From Pleomorphomonas diazotrophica (GTDB taxonomy: Bacteria; Pseudomonadota; Alphaproteobacteria; Rhizobiales; Pleomorphomonadaceae), in the NCBI RefSeq assembly GCF_002844595.1, contig NZ_PJNW01000015.1, positions 40,503 through 104,502 on the forward strand: a stretch of 64,000 bases of DNA, read 5' to 3'. Shown here in pieces: positions 8,666 to 17,368 of this stretch. How positions within the stretch are numbered: position 1 is the stretch's first letter; each line of letters opens with the position of its first letter. The position numbers were made by a program, and so were the translations under genes. Under the pieces are notes generated by a model. The model searched no databases and was not told the origin of the DNA. It saw nothing but the letters and a program-made list of their open reading frames with translations.

Positions 8666-9675
8666 TCAAGTGTCTCCAGCAACTCTTCGGCAGCCTGCGC
8701 CACGCGTTCGTCCGGACTCGCCCGGACACTGAGATACAGCGAGAACCTATCGATGACACCGTCCCGCGCGAGGATGAGCGGGTCGTAGGCCCAGCTCTGG
8801 ATCTCGGTGCGGTCGTCGTCGAATCCTCCCGTGGGGATGAGTGCGAGACTCTCGCTGAGATTTTTCCAGTTCAGCGCCAGCACGGCACGCGTCTCGACCC
8901 GAGGCGCAGCCAGCATGGTGTAGTGGGCAAGAGCGCTCTCACCGGCGAGTGGTGCGACAGAGCTTCCGATCCTGCCATTGACGACGCGAACTTTGCGGAC
9001 TGGGGATTGCAATCGCTCGCGAACGGCCTCCCACAACTCATGACTGCCCAAGAGCATGTGCAGACGGCGTTGTCGGCCAACTTGGCGGCGCTTTGCAAGC
9101 TGAAGGGCCTCAAGCTCACTCAGCGTTCGACTCATGCTCATGATCGACACGCCGAACCGCTTGGCGAGGTCGGTAAGATGTTCGTCCTCGGGGGCGACAC
9201 CTTGCAGGATCGCAAGCAGCAGCAATTGCGCTGTAGGACTGACCCGGTCGGCGGGGGGGATTGCAATCTTCGGCGCGCGTTCGCGAAGATCGAGCAATGC
9301 TTCCGGAACGTAAAGCTGTGCGCCCGGAGCAATGAACCCAACCTGCCGCTCCACCATCTGACGCCGGACGGCGCTCGGCACATTGTCAAGCAACAGCAAG
9401 ACGAGATCGACGCCGAGTTGACGATGGATAAGGTCACGGTGCTTGAGATAATCTGCTGACATGCCTCGTCGAGGTTCGCGTATGGCCATGATAACGAGGG
9501 GACGGCTGCCCAATTGCCCCTGCCACAGCTTATAGCGATCATGCACGAAATGTGGAACGTTCGCAGGGGCAATCGGTGTCAGTTCCAGCCGCCGCCCGAA
9601 GGCGTGCAGGACATAGGCCTCCGCCGCCTCGGCAAGCGTATCCAATTGCGCGGCTGGGATTTCTTCTAACATCAT
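8659..9675 (-). CDS. winged-helix protein, candidate antitoxin of an AbiE-like pair
   Basis: A 338-residue protein with a winged-helix segment near 145-205 (LTDLAKRFGVSIMSMSRTLS, then ELEALQLAKRRQVGRQRRL). About 100 residues precede it and a beta-rich C-terminal domain follows. Canonical AbiEi antitoxins put the winged helix at the N-terminus, so this arrangement is different. The N-terminal part (about 40-120) may be an alpha/beta nuclease-like fold; this is speculative. Two ATGs in tandem open the frame and no clear ribosome binding site is visible. Inverted CTGTTA repeats lie 10-50 bases upstream. Confidence 0.6.
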   Translation of the reverse strand: MMLEEIPAAQLDTLAEAAEAYVLHAFGRRLELTPIAPANVPHFVHDRYKLWQGQLGSRPLVIMAIREPRRGMSADYLKHRDLIHRQLGVDLVLLLLDNVPSAVRRQMVERQVGFIAPGAQLYVPEALLDLRERAPKIAIPPADRVSPTAQLLLLAILQGVAPEDEHLTDLAKRFGVSIMSMSRTLSELEALQLAKRRQVGRQRRLHMLLGSHELWEAVRERLQSPVRKVRVVNGRIGSSVAPLAGESALAHYTMLAAPRVETRAVLALNWKNLSESLALIPTGGFDDDRTEIQSWAYDPLILARDGVIDRFSLYLSVRASPDERVAQAAEELLETLEW

Positions 9676-9683
9676 GCGATCAG

Positions 9684-9722
9684 TCTAACAGTGGTGCTGT
9701 TAAAAGTAAATCTGCTGTTAGA
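9684..9722. promoter_or_regulatory. inverted repeats upstream of the AbiE-like operon
   Basis: TCTAACAG at 9684-9691 pairs with CTGTTA at 9697-9702 (5-base spacer) and with CTGTTAGA at 9715-9722. Three copies of one half-site next to the start codon suggest an autoregulatory operator for the winged-helix protein. Confidence 0.55.
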
Positions 9723-9813
9723 TACAGGCATGTGTGCCGGCTCCCAGAGCTGGTGACGAGTGTTCCCTTGCTCGTTTTCGATGCGGTTGACTTGTGCTGC
9801 CGCCACCCCAGCC

Positions 9814-10215
9814 CTACCTCCCCGCCTTCCCCACATTCCACCCCACCGCCTCCCGCACCAACTCCCTGAACGCCTCCCCATCCACCATCTCCCCCTCGCG
9901 AATATCAATCGCGCGCCTCGTCCCTCCGCCTAACCCTGCATTGAACAAGCCCTTGGGATCGTTGAGGGCGGCGCCGTGGGGGAAGGTTAGTTTGACGTAG
10001 GTCTTGTAGACTTCGCCGGTGCAGAGGATGCCGGCGTGTTCCCAGGTGGGAACGCCTTGGGGGTTGGTGGGTTTGGCCCATTTGAGGGCTTCGACGACGT
10101 CGGGGTCGGCCTCGTGGATCAGGGCGCGGATGCGCTTCAGGGTTTCGCCGCGCCAGTCGCCCAGCTTTTCGAGCTTCAGATCGATCAGGGCGGATGGCGA
10201 TAGTTGGTCGGTCAT
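9814..10215 (-). CDS. DUF1801 domain protein
   Basis: A 133-residue protein of the DUF1801/YdhG-like fold: an RGETLKRIRALIHEADPDVV segment, then EALKWAKPTNPQGVPTWEHAG, GEVYKTYVKLTFPHGAAL and RRAIDIREGE. Function is unknown for the family. A GGAGGAG site precedes the ATG at 10215. It lies downstream of, and on the same strand as, the GNAT gene at 10244. Confidence 0.8.
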   Translation of the reverse strand: MTDQLSPSALIDLKLEKLGDWRGETLKRIRALIHEADPDVVEALKWAKPTNPQGVPTWEHAGILCTGEVYKTYVKLTFPHGAALNDPKGLFNAGLGGGTRRAIDIREGEMVDGEAFRELVREAVGWNVGKAGR

Positions 10216-10243
10216 CAATGCTCCTCCATGTGAGAGCGTCAGC

Positions 10244-10696
10244 TCAAAGCGCCAGCTTCATGCCCTCGTGGCTCGCCTCGAATCCCAGCGACGCGTAGAA
10301 GGCGTGGGCGCGGGAGCGGGTCTTGTCGGTGGTGAGCTGGACGAGGCCGCAGTGGCGGGCGCGGCATTCGGCGATCGCCCGCTCGATCAGCGCCCGGCCG
10401 ATGCCGGCGCCGCGCCGCGTCCGGGCGACGCGCACGCCCTCGATCTGGCCGCGCCACATACCCCGGCGCGTCAGGCCGGGGATGAAGGTGAGCTGAAGGC
10501 AGCCCACCACCGCGCCGCCGTCGTCGGCCACCAGCAGCATCTGGTTGGGATCGGCCGCGATGGCGTCATAGGCGGCGAGATAGCCGGCGTCGAGCGGCAG
10601 GCGCGCGTCCTCCCGCCCCCGTCCCAAGTCGTCGTCGGTGAGAAGGGCGACGATGGCGGGGAGGTCGTCGGCCGTCGCGGGTCTGATGTCCACCAT
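10244..10696 (-). CDS. GNAT-family N-acetyltransferase
   Basis: A 150-residue complete GNAT domain: MVDIRPATADDLPAIVALL at the start, GCLQLTFIPGLTRRGMWRGQ, then the acetyl-CoA site VARTRRGAGIGRALIERAI and AHAFYASLGFEASHEGMKL. It follows the AraC gene (10711-11610) on the same strand with a 14-base gap, so the two are probably co-transcribed. An AGGAAACCC site sits before the ATG. The substrate is unknown. Confidence 0.88.
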   Translation of the reverse strand: MVDIRPATADDLPAIVALLTDDDLGRGREDARLPLDAGYLAAYDAIAADPNQMLLVADDGGAVVGCLQLTFIPGLTRRGMWRGQIEGVRVARTRRGAGIGRALIERAIAECRARHCGLVQLTTDKTRSRAHAFYASLGFEASHEGMKLAL

Positions 10697-10710
10697 GGGT
10701 TTCCTCGCTG

Positions 10711-11610
10711 TCACGCCGCCGCGCCGCGCGCGTATCTCGCCGGCGGCTCGCCGACGTGGCGGGAGAAGGCGATGGTGAAGGTGCTGGCGGAGGCGTAGCC
10801 GGTGCGTTCGGCCACCTCGGCGACGCCGGCCGCGCCCCGGCGCAGCATGTCTTTTGCCAGCGCCATGCGCCAGGCCAGGAGATATTCCATGGGCGCGAGG
10901 CCGACGACGCGGCGGAAGCGCTCGAAGAAGACGGAGCGGGAGAGGCCGGCTTCCCTCGCGAGCTCCGGCACCGTCCAGGGGCGCGTCGGGTTCTCGTGCA
11001 GGCGACGGAGGGCGGCGGCGAGCCGCTCGTCGGCCAGGCCGCGGATGAGGCCGGGCGAGGCGGTGGCGCCGGGCAGGGCGCGGAAGGCCTCGATCAGCAT
11101 CACCTCCAGGAGATGGGCGAGCACCACGTCGCGGGCCGGGCGGGCGGCGCGCGCCTCCTCGTCCACCAGCTCCACCAGCGTCGAAAGGCGCGGCGCGCCG
11201 CGCACGTGGATGAGGCGCGGCAAGAGCGACAGGAGGAGCGCGGTGTCGGCCGAGCCGAAGGCGCAATAGCCGACCACGAGGCGCGTGTCGGCCGGCCCGT
11301 CCGCCCGGCCCATGCGATAGTGGCGCGGCCCCACCTCCACCGGCTGGGTGACGACGCCCTCGGGCGGCGGCGCGAGGCTGGTGGTGGTGAAGTCGTTGGC
11401 CGAGGGGATCAGCACGAAGTCGCCCTTCTCGGCGATCAGCGGCGGGTGGTCGTCCACCGCGAGGCGGCAAGCGCCGTCGAGCACGGCGGCATAGAAGGGG
11501 CGGCCGGCCTCGACGCGGGTGACGCGCCAGGCGCCGGCGGCCGAGACCAGCTTGGAATAGCGGGCGCTCGGCTGGAGGAGGGTGACGACCTCGGCGAGCG
11601 GATCGGTCAT
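10711..11610 (-). CDS. AraC-family transcriptional regulator with cupin sensor, copy 2
   Basis: A 299-residue paralogue of the regulator at 2341: MTDPLAEVVTLLQPSARYSK against MKIDPLAEVVTLLQPRARFSK, and the shared MEYLLAWRMALA in the DNA-binding part. An N-terminal cupin is followed by a double HTH. It is divergent from the SDR at 11771, as in copy 1, and probably controls it. An upstream in-frame start at 11646 exists, but the chosen Met matches the paralogue. Confidence 0.9.
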   Translation of the reverse strand: MTDPLAEVVTLLQPSARYSKLVSAAGAWRVTRVEAGRPFYAAVLDGACRLAVDDHPPLIAEKGDFVLIPSANDFTTTSLAPPPEGVVTQPVEVGPRHYRMGRADGPADTRLVVGYCAFGSADTALLLSLLPRLIHVRGAPRLSTLVELVDEEARAARPARDVVLAHLLEVMLIEAFRALPGATASPGLIRGLADERLAAALRRLHENPTRPWTVPELAREAGLSRSVFFERFRRVVGLAPMEYLLAWRMALAKDMLRRGAAGVAEVAERTGYASASTFTIAFSRHVGEPPARYARGAAA

Positions 11611-11702
11611 TTCCGGACTTTCGTAAAAGAATATCGGACGATGCATCGTAGCACGTCCCGGATGTCCAATCTATCTTCAAGCCCTCAACAGCTTCTTCGG
11701 AC

Positions 11703-11746
11703 GCAGTTCCGGACGCAAAACCGGTTCCCACTTTTGCTGGAACTGC
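11703..11746. repeat. hairpin repeat family B, copy 3
   Basis: Arms GCAGTTCC/GGAACTGC and the same centre as copies 1 and 2. This copy lies inside the divergent AraC-SDR promoter region and ends 25 bases before the SDR start codon, so it is probably in the SDR leader RNA. Confidence 0.85.
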
Positions 11747-11770
11747 TCAGGTATTTTGAAAGGACATCCC

Positions 11771-12541
11771 ATGACGACGGTCTTGATCACCGGCTGTTCC
11801 TCGGGCTTCGGGCTTGAAACGGCCAAGTATTTCCTGGAGCGCGGCTGGAACGTGGTCGCCACCATGCGCAAGCCGCGCGAGGATCTCCTGCCGGCGTCGG
11901 AGCGGCTCAGGGTGTTGCCGCTCGACGTGACGGATGCCAAGAGCATCGCTGAGTGCGTCGCGGCGGCCGGGCCGATCGACGTCTTGGTCAACAATGCCGG
12001 CGTCGGCTTCTTCAATCCGCTGGAGGGCACGTCGGCCGAAAACGCGCGGTTGATCTTCAAGACCAACACGCTCGGCACCATGGCCATGACGCAGGCGGTG
12101 CTGCCGCAGTTCCGCGAGCGGCGCGCGGGGGTGATCGTCAACGTGTCCTCCAGCGTCACGGTGGCGCCGCTGCACCTACTCTCGGTCTACACGGCCAGCA
12201 AGGCGGCGGTGAACGCCTTTTCGGAAAGCGTGGCGCTGGAGCTCGAGCCCTTCGGCATCCGCGTGCGCATCGTGCTGCCCGGCCGGGCGCCGGAAACCGA
12301 CTTCGGCCAGAACGCCCGCGCGCTGATGGCCGGCGGCATCCCCGAGCCCTATGGCGACATCGCCGAGGCGGTGTTCGCCAAGTGGGCCCAGCAGCCGGTG
12401 GACGAGGTGACGCACGCCATCGACGTGGCCGAGGCGGTGTGGCGGGCGGCGACCGATCCGAATTGCCCCATGCGGCTGCCGGCGGGCGCGGACGCCGTGG
12501 CGCTGGCGGCGAGGGTGGGAAGAGAGTCCGTCATGGCGTGA
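11771..12541 (+). CDS. short-chain dehydrogenase/reductase (SDR), copy 2
   Basis: A 256-residue classical SDR: TGCSSGFG cofactor motif at residues 7-14, NNAG near 75, NVSSS near 126, catalytic YTASK near 140. It is clearly paralogous to the SDR at 1496 and has the same divergent AraC neighbour. The start follows GAAAGGA with 7-base spacing. The substrate is unknown. Confidence 0.9.
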   Translation: MTTVLITGCSSGFGLETAKYFLERGWNVVATMRKPREDLLPASERLRVLPLDVTDAKSIAECVAAAGPIDVLVNNAGVGFFNPLEGTSAENARLIFKTNTLGTMAMTQAVLPQFRERRAGVIVNVSSSVTVAPLHLLSVYTASKAAVNAFSESVALELEPFGIRVRIVLPGRAPETDFGQNARALMAGGIPEPYGDIAEAVFAKWAQQPVDEVTHAIDVAEAVWRAATDPNCPMRLPAGADAVALAARVGRESVMA

Positions 12542-12551
12542 AGGGAAGGAG

Positions 12552-12815
12552 AGGAGCGCGATATCGGCGTCGCGCTTCGTCCTGCCTGAGGTACACCTTG
12601 AATTCGCGAGCGAATTCAAGCGGCCTGCGCGGGGATGACAGATTTATATATACGGAACAAGTTGATAGCTGGTGATAGCCCTCTGTTGGCCGAACTATCG
12701 ACTGCTGCCATCATGCTGTCATCCCCGCGAAGGCCACTTGAATTCACGTGTGTGAATTCAAGGAGGACCTCGGGCAGGAAAGGGCAAGGGGCGGGCATAG
12801 GGCGGCGCTGAAAAA
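12552..12815. repeat. composite hairpin repeat family A, two halves
   Basis: The left half begins GGAGCGCGATATCGGC and runs to the hairpin ending GGATGACAG. The right half is its mirror image, from CTGTCATCC at about 12717. Both halves carry the extra CTTGAATTC...GAATTCAAG palindrome. A lone left-end fragment (GCGCGATATCGGC) follows at about 12820. No gene lies in 12542-12932. Confidence 0.85.
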
Positions 12816-12932
12816 GGAAGCGCGATATCGGCGTCGTGCTCCATCTCCCTGTACTTGCGCATTTTCGGGTTGTCGTCGCCGGCATCGCGTGTAACGCCTT
12901 GTCTTCCCCAAGATGGGATACAGGGAGCTGAG

Positions 12933-13289
12933 ATGAAGACGGTCAATCTCAAGGACAAGCTGAGCCGGTTTTCGAGCCACTGGGACCCGCATGTGGTGGC
13001 CGACTACAACGACAACGACGTGATGGTCGTGAAGTTCATGGGCGAATACCCCTTCCACAAGCACGATACGACCGACGACTTCTTCTACGTGCTGGAAGGC
13101 GAGATGGAGATGGACATCGAGGGCGAGCCGCCGCGCACCGTCAGGGCCGGCGAGCTCTTCGTGGTGCCGAAGGGCGTGGTGCATCGCCCGCGCGCCAAGA
13201 GCGAGGTCAAGGTTCTGCTGATCGAGCCCAAGGGAGAGCCGAACTCCGGCGATTCAGGCCGCGAGCCGGCTCCGAAGAGGCGTATCTGA
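12933..13289 (+). CDS. cupin-domain protein
   Basis: A 118-residue single cupin. Metal-binding motif 1 is HKHDTTDDFFYVLEGEMEMD and motif 2 includes VVPKGVVHRP. It resembles small cupins of the mannose-6-phosphate isomerase/DUF family; substrate unknown. A GGGAG site sits 6 bases before the ATG. Family A repeats flank it on both sides and it has no operon partner. Confidence 0.85.
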   Translation: MKTVNLKDKLSRFSSHWDPHVVADYNDNDVMVVKFMGEYPFHKHDTTDDFFYVLEGEMEMDIEGEPPRTVRAGELFVVPKGVVHRPRAKSEVKVLLIEPKGEPNSGDSGREPAPKRRI

Positions 13290-13313
13290 GGGCGTGGGGT
13301 AGATGGTCGGGTA

Positions 13314-13539
13314 TTGGAGCGCGATATCGGCGTCGCGCTTCGTTCTGCCTGAGGTCCTCGCTTTCGCAAGGATGACAGTTTATTGATATGAAACAGTTAC
13401 TTGCGTGTTCTCAGCTCGCCGCTGCCGAACGATTTCCCGCCTCCATCAAGCTGTCATCCTGGCGAAGGCCGCTTGAATGCGCGTGCGAACTCAAGGTGAA
13501 CCTCAGGCAGAAGAGAGCGAGAACGGAGACGGCCGTAGG
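13314..13539. repeat. composite hairpin repeat family A, two halves
   Basis: The left half has the simple hairpin (TCCTCGC stem, about 13354-13380). The right half (from about 13450) has the 24-bp palindrome insert. The right end abuts the stop codon of the EF-hand gene. Confidence 0.85.
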
Positions 13540-14985
13540 CTATCGGCAGCCCGGCGGAAGCGGTTTGCCTGGTTCTTCCGAATCCCTACAGGACTGCCCC
13601 GCTGACCCTTCCGGTCCCGCGACTGTGAGGTTCAAGCCGAACTTGCCAGACCGAGTGCCCGTGGAGCCCGCCGGGAGAGAGGGGAGCGGCCCGCCGATGC
13701 CAAGCGTGATTGGCAACACCTTGTATTTAGCCGCCGGCGCGAAGGCTGCCACCTTGCCGGGGTCGATGCTCACGAGACCGGCAGGTGCAAGTTCTGCGGC
13801 GGCACGCCAGTCTTCAAGATCAAACCCCGGCGGTGCCGATGGCCGGCTTACGGGCGTGTCCTCGAAGTCCATTGCCGTTACCAACAGCTTGGCAACCGAA
13901 TAGGTTGCCGCTATCCGGCCGGGCCTCCGGCCGATCGCCGCGGCGACTCTGTCCCCGATCAACCTTCCTTCCCCCGGGGAAACGTCGTGGAACGACGGCA
14001 CGCAGACGTCCCGCTCGTCGCCGTCCGCCAGCGCCAGCTTGTCCGCCGATATGCCGACGGCTCCGCTGTGCGCCCGCATGAAACCGCTTAGGACAACCCT
14101 TTCAACGCGATCGGTCGCGCCCGTGAAGCGCCAGATCATCGGTTCGTCAGTGGAGAGAATGATGTAGAGCGGTTCGCTGCCGGCCTTGATGGCGATCTCG
14201 GCCGTGGTGGTTTGCTTCTCGGGCGAGCCGATGTAGACGTCGGAGACGGCGGCGCCGTCATGGACGCCAACGAGGACGATTTCCGCCCCTGACGATGGGC
14301 GGGGCATCGCACAATCGAGACTGCCGGGCGGCAGCGTCATATCGGAGGCGTCCCGCAAAAGGTTGATAAGCAGCCTGGTTACGGTGTCGCGCGTCAGTGA
14401 CGGCTCGTTGGCATCCGCTCCGACATCGCCGAAGACTGATCGATATTCTGAAGCGGAAATCTCCAGGTCACCATTGGCATCGACCTCCCTGAAGGCACGG
14501 GTGGCGCGGTCCAGAACCTCCTGAAGGTGGATCTCGTCGCCGTCGACCATCCTGAGATAGGCATGCGCCGCCACAACACGCGGTTCGGTGACGGTATTGA
14601 ACTCGTGCCGGCTCACGGCTGCATGCTCATTCTTGCCGAACAGGCGGAACAGCTCATCGATCTTGCGGGCTTCTACGCCTGCCTGACCGAGTTCGGATCT
14701 ATCCAACCGGTCATTGCCATCGATGTCCGCGCGCATGGCCGCGTTGACGGCCCTAACCCACCGGCGCTCCGCCGCGCGCTCGTAAAGGGCGATCTCCGAT
14801 GCCGGCACGGCCGTGCTCCCCTCGGGAATCCCTCGCTGGAAATAGCGCAGCGGCGACAAGACGTGCCCCACATAGGCTTCAAAAACCACGTTTGGGCGCA
14901 TGGCATAGACGAAAACGCTGTTGTCCGTCGCGGCTTGGGACGCGGACGCGGCGGTCGCGAGGAGCAAGGCGAGCAGGAGACGCAT
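13540..14985 (-). CDS. secreted EF-hand calcium-binding protein
   Basis: A 481-residue protein with signal peptide MRLLLALLLATAASASQA. Two EF-hand loops are recognisable, DIDGNDRLDRSE (about residue 90) and DANGDLEISASE (about 175), with a degenerate segment between. The C-terminal 300 residues are unassigned. The last residues before the stop (GKPLPPGCR) lie next to repeat A. It is probably periplasmic or surface-exposed and calcium-responsive. The start was chosen for the signal peptide; the AGAGGAG upstream is 12 bases away, which is longer than usual. Confidence 0.7.
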   Translation of the reverse strand: MRLLLALLLATAASASQAATDNSVFVYAMRPNVVFEAYVGHVLSPLRYFQRGIPEGSTAVPASEIALYERAAERRWVRAVNAAMRADIDGNDRLDRSELGQAGVEARKIDELFRLFGKNEHAAVSRHEFNTVTEPRVVAAHAYLRMVDGDEIHLQEVLDRATRAFREVDANGDLEISASEYRSVFGDVGADANEPSLTRDTVTRLLINLLRDASDMTLPPGSLDCAMPRPSSGAEIVLVGVHDGAAVSDVYIGSPEKQTTTAEIAIKAGSEPLYIILSTDEPMIWRFTGATDRVERVVLSGFMRAHSGAVGISADKLALADGDERDVCVPSFHDVSPGEGRLIGDRVAAAIGRRPGRIAATYSVAKLLVTAMDFEDTPVSRPSAPPGFDLEDWRAAAELAPAGLVSIDPGKVAAFAPAAKYKVLPITLGIGGPLPSLPAGSTGTRSGKFGLNLTVAGPEGSAGQSCRDSEEPGKPLPPGCR

Positions 14986-15127
14986 GGCGAACGGCCAACT
15001 CCTCTTGGATTGACGAAAGCGAGCGGCTTCTCGGCCCAGAGGTTGCAGAATACCGCAGTCTCTATCGGGCGTCGATGGCAAGGCGGCAGAAGGCCACCCG
15101 AGAAGATGAAGGAAAGAGGCGGACACG

Positions 15128-15368
15128 AAGCGCGATATCGGCCGATGCGCTCCACCGTCCTGAGGTCCTCCTTGAAATCACGCGTGAATTCAAGCGGCCT
15201 TCGCGCAGGATGACAGTTTATTGATATGAAACAGTAGCTTAAGTGTAAGCGCCTCGCCCTGTCGAAGGACCTCCCGCCACCATCATTCCCGAGCAGGCCG
15301 CTTGAATTCGCACGCGAACTCAAGGTGTACCTCAGGCAGGAAAGGGCGAGGGGGGAGATAGGCGCCTT
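15128..15368. repeat. composite hairpin repeat family A, two halves
   Basis: Both halves carry the 24-bp palindrome insert (about 15170 and 15300). The right hairpin is partly decayed. It fills most of the gap 14986-15443; nothing else is seen there. Confidence 0.8.
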
Positions 15369-15443
15369 ATGGCATCGCCCCTCGTCCCTGAAAGAGGCGA
15401 GGGGCAAGCATGGTGGCGCCCCTCGCTCCCGTCGCGCTGCCCG

Positions 15444-15878
15444 TCAGCCGGTCTGGGTGTGCGTTCCGCCGGGGCGGGAGATGTCGGTCAGGGCTTCGCC
15501 GGCCATGCCGTCGCGGGTGGCGATCGCCAGGTCGCCGAGCGACAGGATGCCCACCAGTTGCTTTTCGCGGTTGACCACCGGCAGGCGGCGCACCTGGTTG
15601 TCGCCCATGTTGCGGCTGACGTCCTCAAGCTGCTGGTCCTCGAAGCAGTATTTGACGTCGTCGGTCATGACGTCGCGCACCGGCGTGTCAGGCCCCTTGC
15701 CGCGGGCCACGGCGCGGATGGCGATGTCGCGGTCGGTGATCATGCCGACGAGGCGGCTGTTCTCGCTGACCGGCAGGGCGCCGGCGTCCAGCCCGGCCAT
15801 CAGCTGGGCGGCCTGTTCGATGGTTTCTTCGGCGTGGGCGACGCGCACGTCGCGCGTCATCGCTTCGCTCACCTGCAT
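15444..15878 (-). CDS. tandem CBS-domain protein
   Basis: A 144-residue protein made of two CBS motifs: MQVSEAMTRDVRVAHAEETI with LVGMITDRDIAIRAVARG, then VRDVMTDDVKYCFEDQQLED with LVGILSLGDLAI. CBS pairs bind adenosine nucleotides and act as energy sensors. Stand-alone versions of this size are common and mostly uncharacterised. An AGGAGG site lies directly upstream of the start. It is flanked by family A repeats on both sides. Confidence 0.88.
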   Translation of the reverse strand: MQVSEAMTRDVRVAHAEETIEQAAQLMAGLDAGALPVSENSRLVGMITDRDIAIRAVARGKGPDTPVRDVMTDDVKYCFEDQQLEDVSRNMGDNQVRRLPVVNREKQLVGILSLGDLAIATRDGMAGEALTDISRPGGTHTQTG

Positions 15879-15991
15879 GGCGGCCTCCTGTTGTTGCGGA
15901 CCCGGCGCCGCGCAAGGGGGTGTCCATGGCGACGCCGGTTCGGGGAAACCGCTGGGGTGGGGGATTGTTCCTGCGAGGGGGATGGTGGTGT

Positions 15992-16150
15992 GGGGAGCGT
16001 GATATCGGCGGCGCGCTCTACCGTCCTGAGGTCCTGCGCCTTCGCGCAGGATGACAGGTAATTTATATAACAAAAACAATTATATAGCGTGTCATCTTGC
16101 ACGAAGGCGCAGGACCTCGGCCAAGAAAGTGGCGAGGGGCATATATCGCC
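15992..16150. repeat. composite hairpin repeat family A, short two-half copy
   Basis: The left half hairpin has stem TCCTGCGC/GCGCAGGA. The right half is only about 20 bases away, so this copy has lost most of the central spacer. The right end reaches the beta-lactamase stop region. Confidence 0.8.
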
Positions 16151-16167
16151 GCCCCTCGCTCTCCTCA

Positions 16168-17046
16168 TCACCCGAAGCGCGCGGCGATGATGGCGGCGGT
16201 GTCGGCGATCACCTTGTTGCGGCCGGGCATGTCGAGGTCGGAGCCGGTGAAGTAGATCGAGGCCAGGATGGGCGCCTTTTCGGGCCGGTAGATGATGCCG
16301 ACGTCGTTGCGCGTGCCGTGGCCGCCGCTGCCCGACTTGTCGGCCACCTGCCAGGTTTTCGGCACGCCGGCCCTGATCAGCGGGCCGGTGACGATGCCGG
16401 TCAGCATCCACTCCTCCAGCTTCTTGCGCGAGGTCTCTGACAGCGCGTTGCCGACCATCAGCGCGTCGAGGGTGCCCATCATGGCCTCGGGGGTGGTGGT
16501 GTCGCGTTCGTCGCCCTCGTCGGCGGTGTTGAGCGAGGGCTCGGTGCGGTCGAGGCGGGAGGTGGCGTCGCCCAGCGCGCGGACGTAGGCGGTCCAGCCG
16601 GCCGGGCCGCCGATCTCCTTGAGGATCAGGTTGGCGGCGGTGTTGTCGCTCATCTCGACGGCGGCGCGGCAGAGCACTTCCAGGCTCAGGGAGCCCTCGG
16701 CGACGTGCTCCTTGGCGACGGGGGCGTAGTCCTGGAGGTCGGCCTTGCCGTAGGAGATGGACTTGTCGAGCCTGAGCTTGCCCTGGTCGACGGCGGCGAG
16801 CACGGCGGCGGCGGCCACGAACTTGAAGGTCGAGCACATGGCGAAGCGCTCGTCCGCCCGGTGGACGAGGCGGGCACCGGTGGCCTTGTCGAGCGCGGCG
16901 ACGCCGAGCCGGCCGCCGCTGCGCTTTTCCAGCGCGGCGAGTTCGTCGTCGGCGGCGAGCGCCCTGCCGGCGAGCATCAGGCCGAGACCGGCGGTGGCGG
17001 CCGTGCCGAGCAGCGAGCGGCGGGTCGGGAAAAGAAGATCGTGCAT
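16168..17046 (-). CDS. bla: class A beta-lactamase
   Basis: A 292-residue serine beta-lactamase that hydrolyses beta-lactams in the periplasm. Active-site motifs are STFK (72-75), SDN (133-135), the Glu of RTEPSLN (169) and KSG (237-239). The N-terminus has a twin-arginine motif (TRRSLLG) before a hydrophobic stretch ending AGRALAAD, so Tat export is likely. All catalytic residues are present. No LysR-type ampR is adjacent, so induction is not evident. It stands alone between family A repeats, a position consistent with past gene insertion, but its composition is like its neighbours. Confidence 0.93.
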   Translation of the reverse strand: MHDLLFPTRRSLLGTAATAGLGLMLAGRALAADDELAALEKRSGGRLGVAALDKATGARLVHRADERFAMCSTFKFVAAAAVLAAVDQGKLRLDKSISYGKADLQDYAPVAKEHVAEGSLSLEVLCRAAVEMSDNTAANLILKEIGGPAGWTAYVRALGDATSRLDRTEPSLNTADEGDERDTTTPEAMMGTLDALMVGNALSETSRKKLEEWMLTGIVTGPLIRAGVPKTWQVADKSGSGGHGTRNDVGIIYRPEKAPILASIYFTGSDLDMPGRNKVIADTAAIIAARFG

Positions 17047-17129
17047 CAATGCCTCGCGCAATGTCGTGGTAGCCCCCGGCGGCGATCCTGACCCTCCATG
17101 TGGCGGTTGTGGGGCGAGGGGGTGGAAAG

Positions 17130-17334
17130 GGAGCCTGATATCGGCGGCTCGCTCCACCGTCCTGAGGTCCTCTGCCTACGCAGAGGATGACAGAATTATA
17201 TATATGGAACAAATGGATGCCTCCTGTTCGCCTGCGGGTTTTCGAGCTGTCTCCCGCTCCCATCAAGCTGTCATTCTCTGCGAAGGCAGAGAACCTCAGG
17301 CAGAAAAGGGCGGCCGCGAAATATCGGGCTCCGG
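17130..17334. repeat. composite hairpin repeat family A, two halves
   Basis: A complete copy: left hairpin stem TCCTCTGC/GCAGAGGA at about 17168, right half from about 17268, ends GGGAGCCTGATATC and ATATCGGGCTCC. It has no palindrome insert. Confidence 0.85.
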
Positions 17335-17368
17335 CAGCCTGCGCCTTACCTCTCCTACGAGCTTTCGC

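Noticed and set aside
10244..11731. 495-codon fusion of a GNAT domain with a long N-terminal extension
   Set aside because: The extension is an out-of-frame reading of the AraC gene. The GNAT gene starts at 10696 with its own ribosome binding site.
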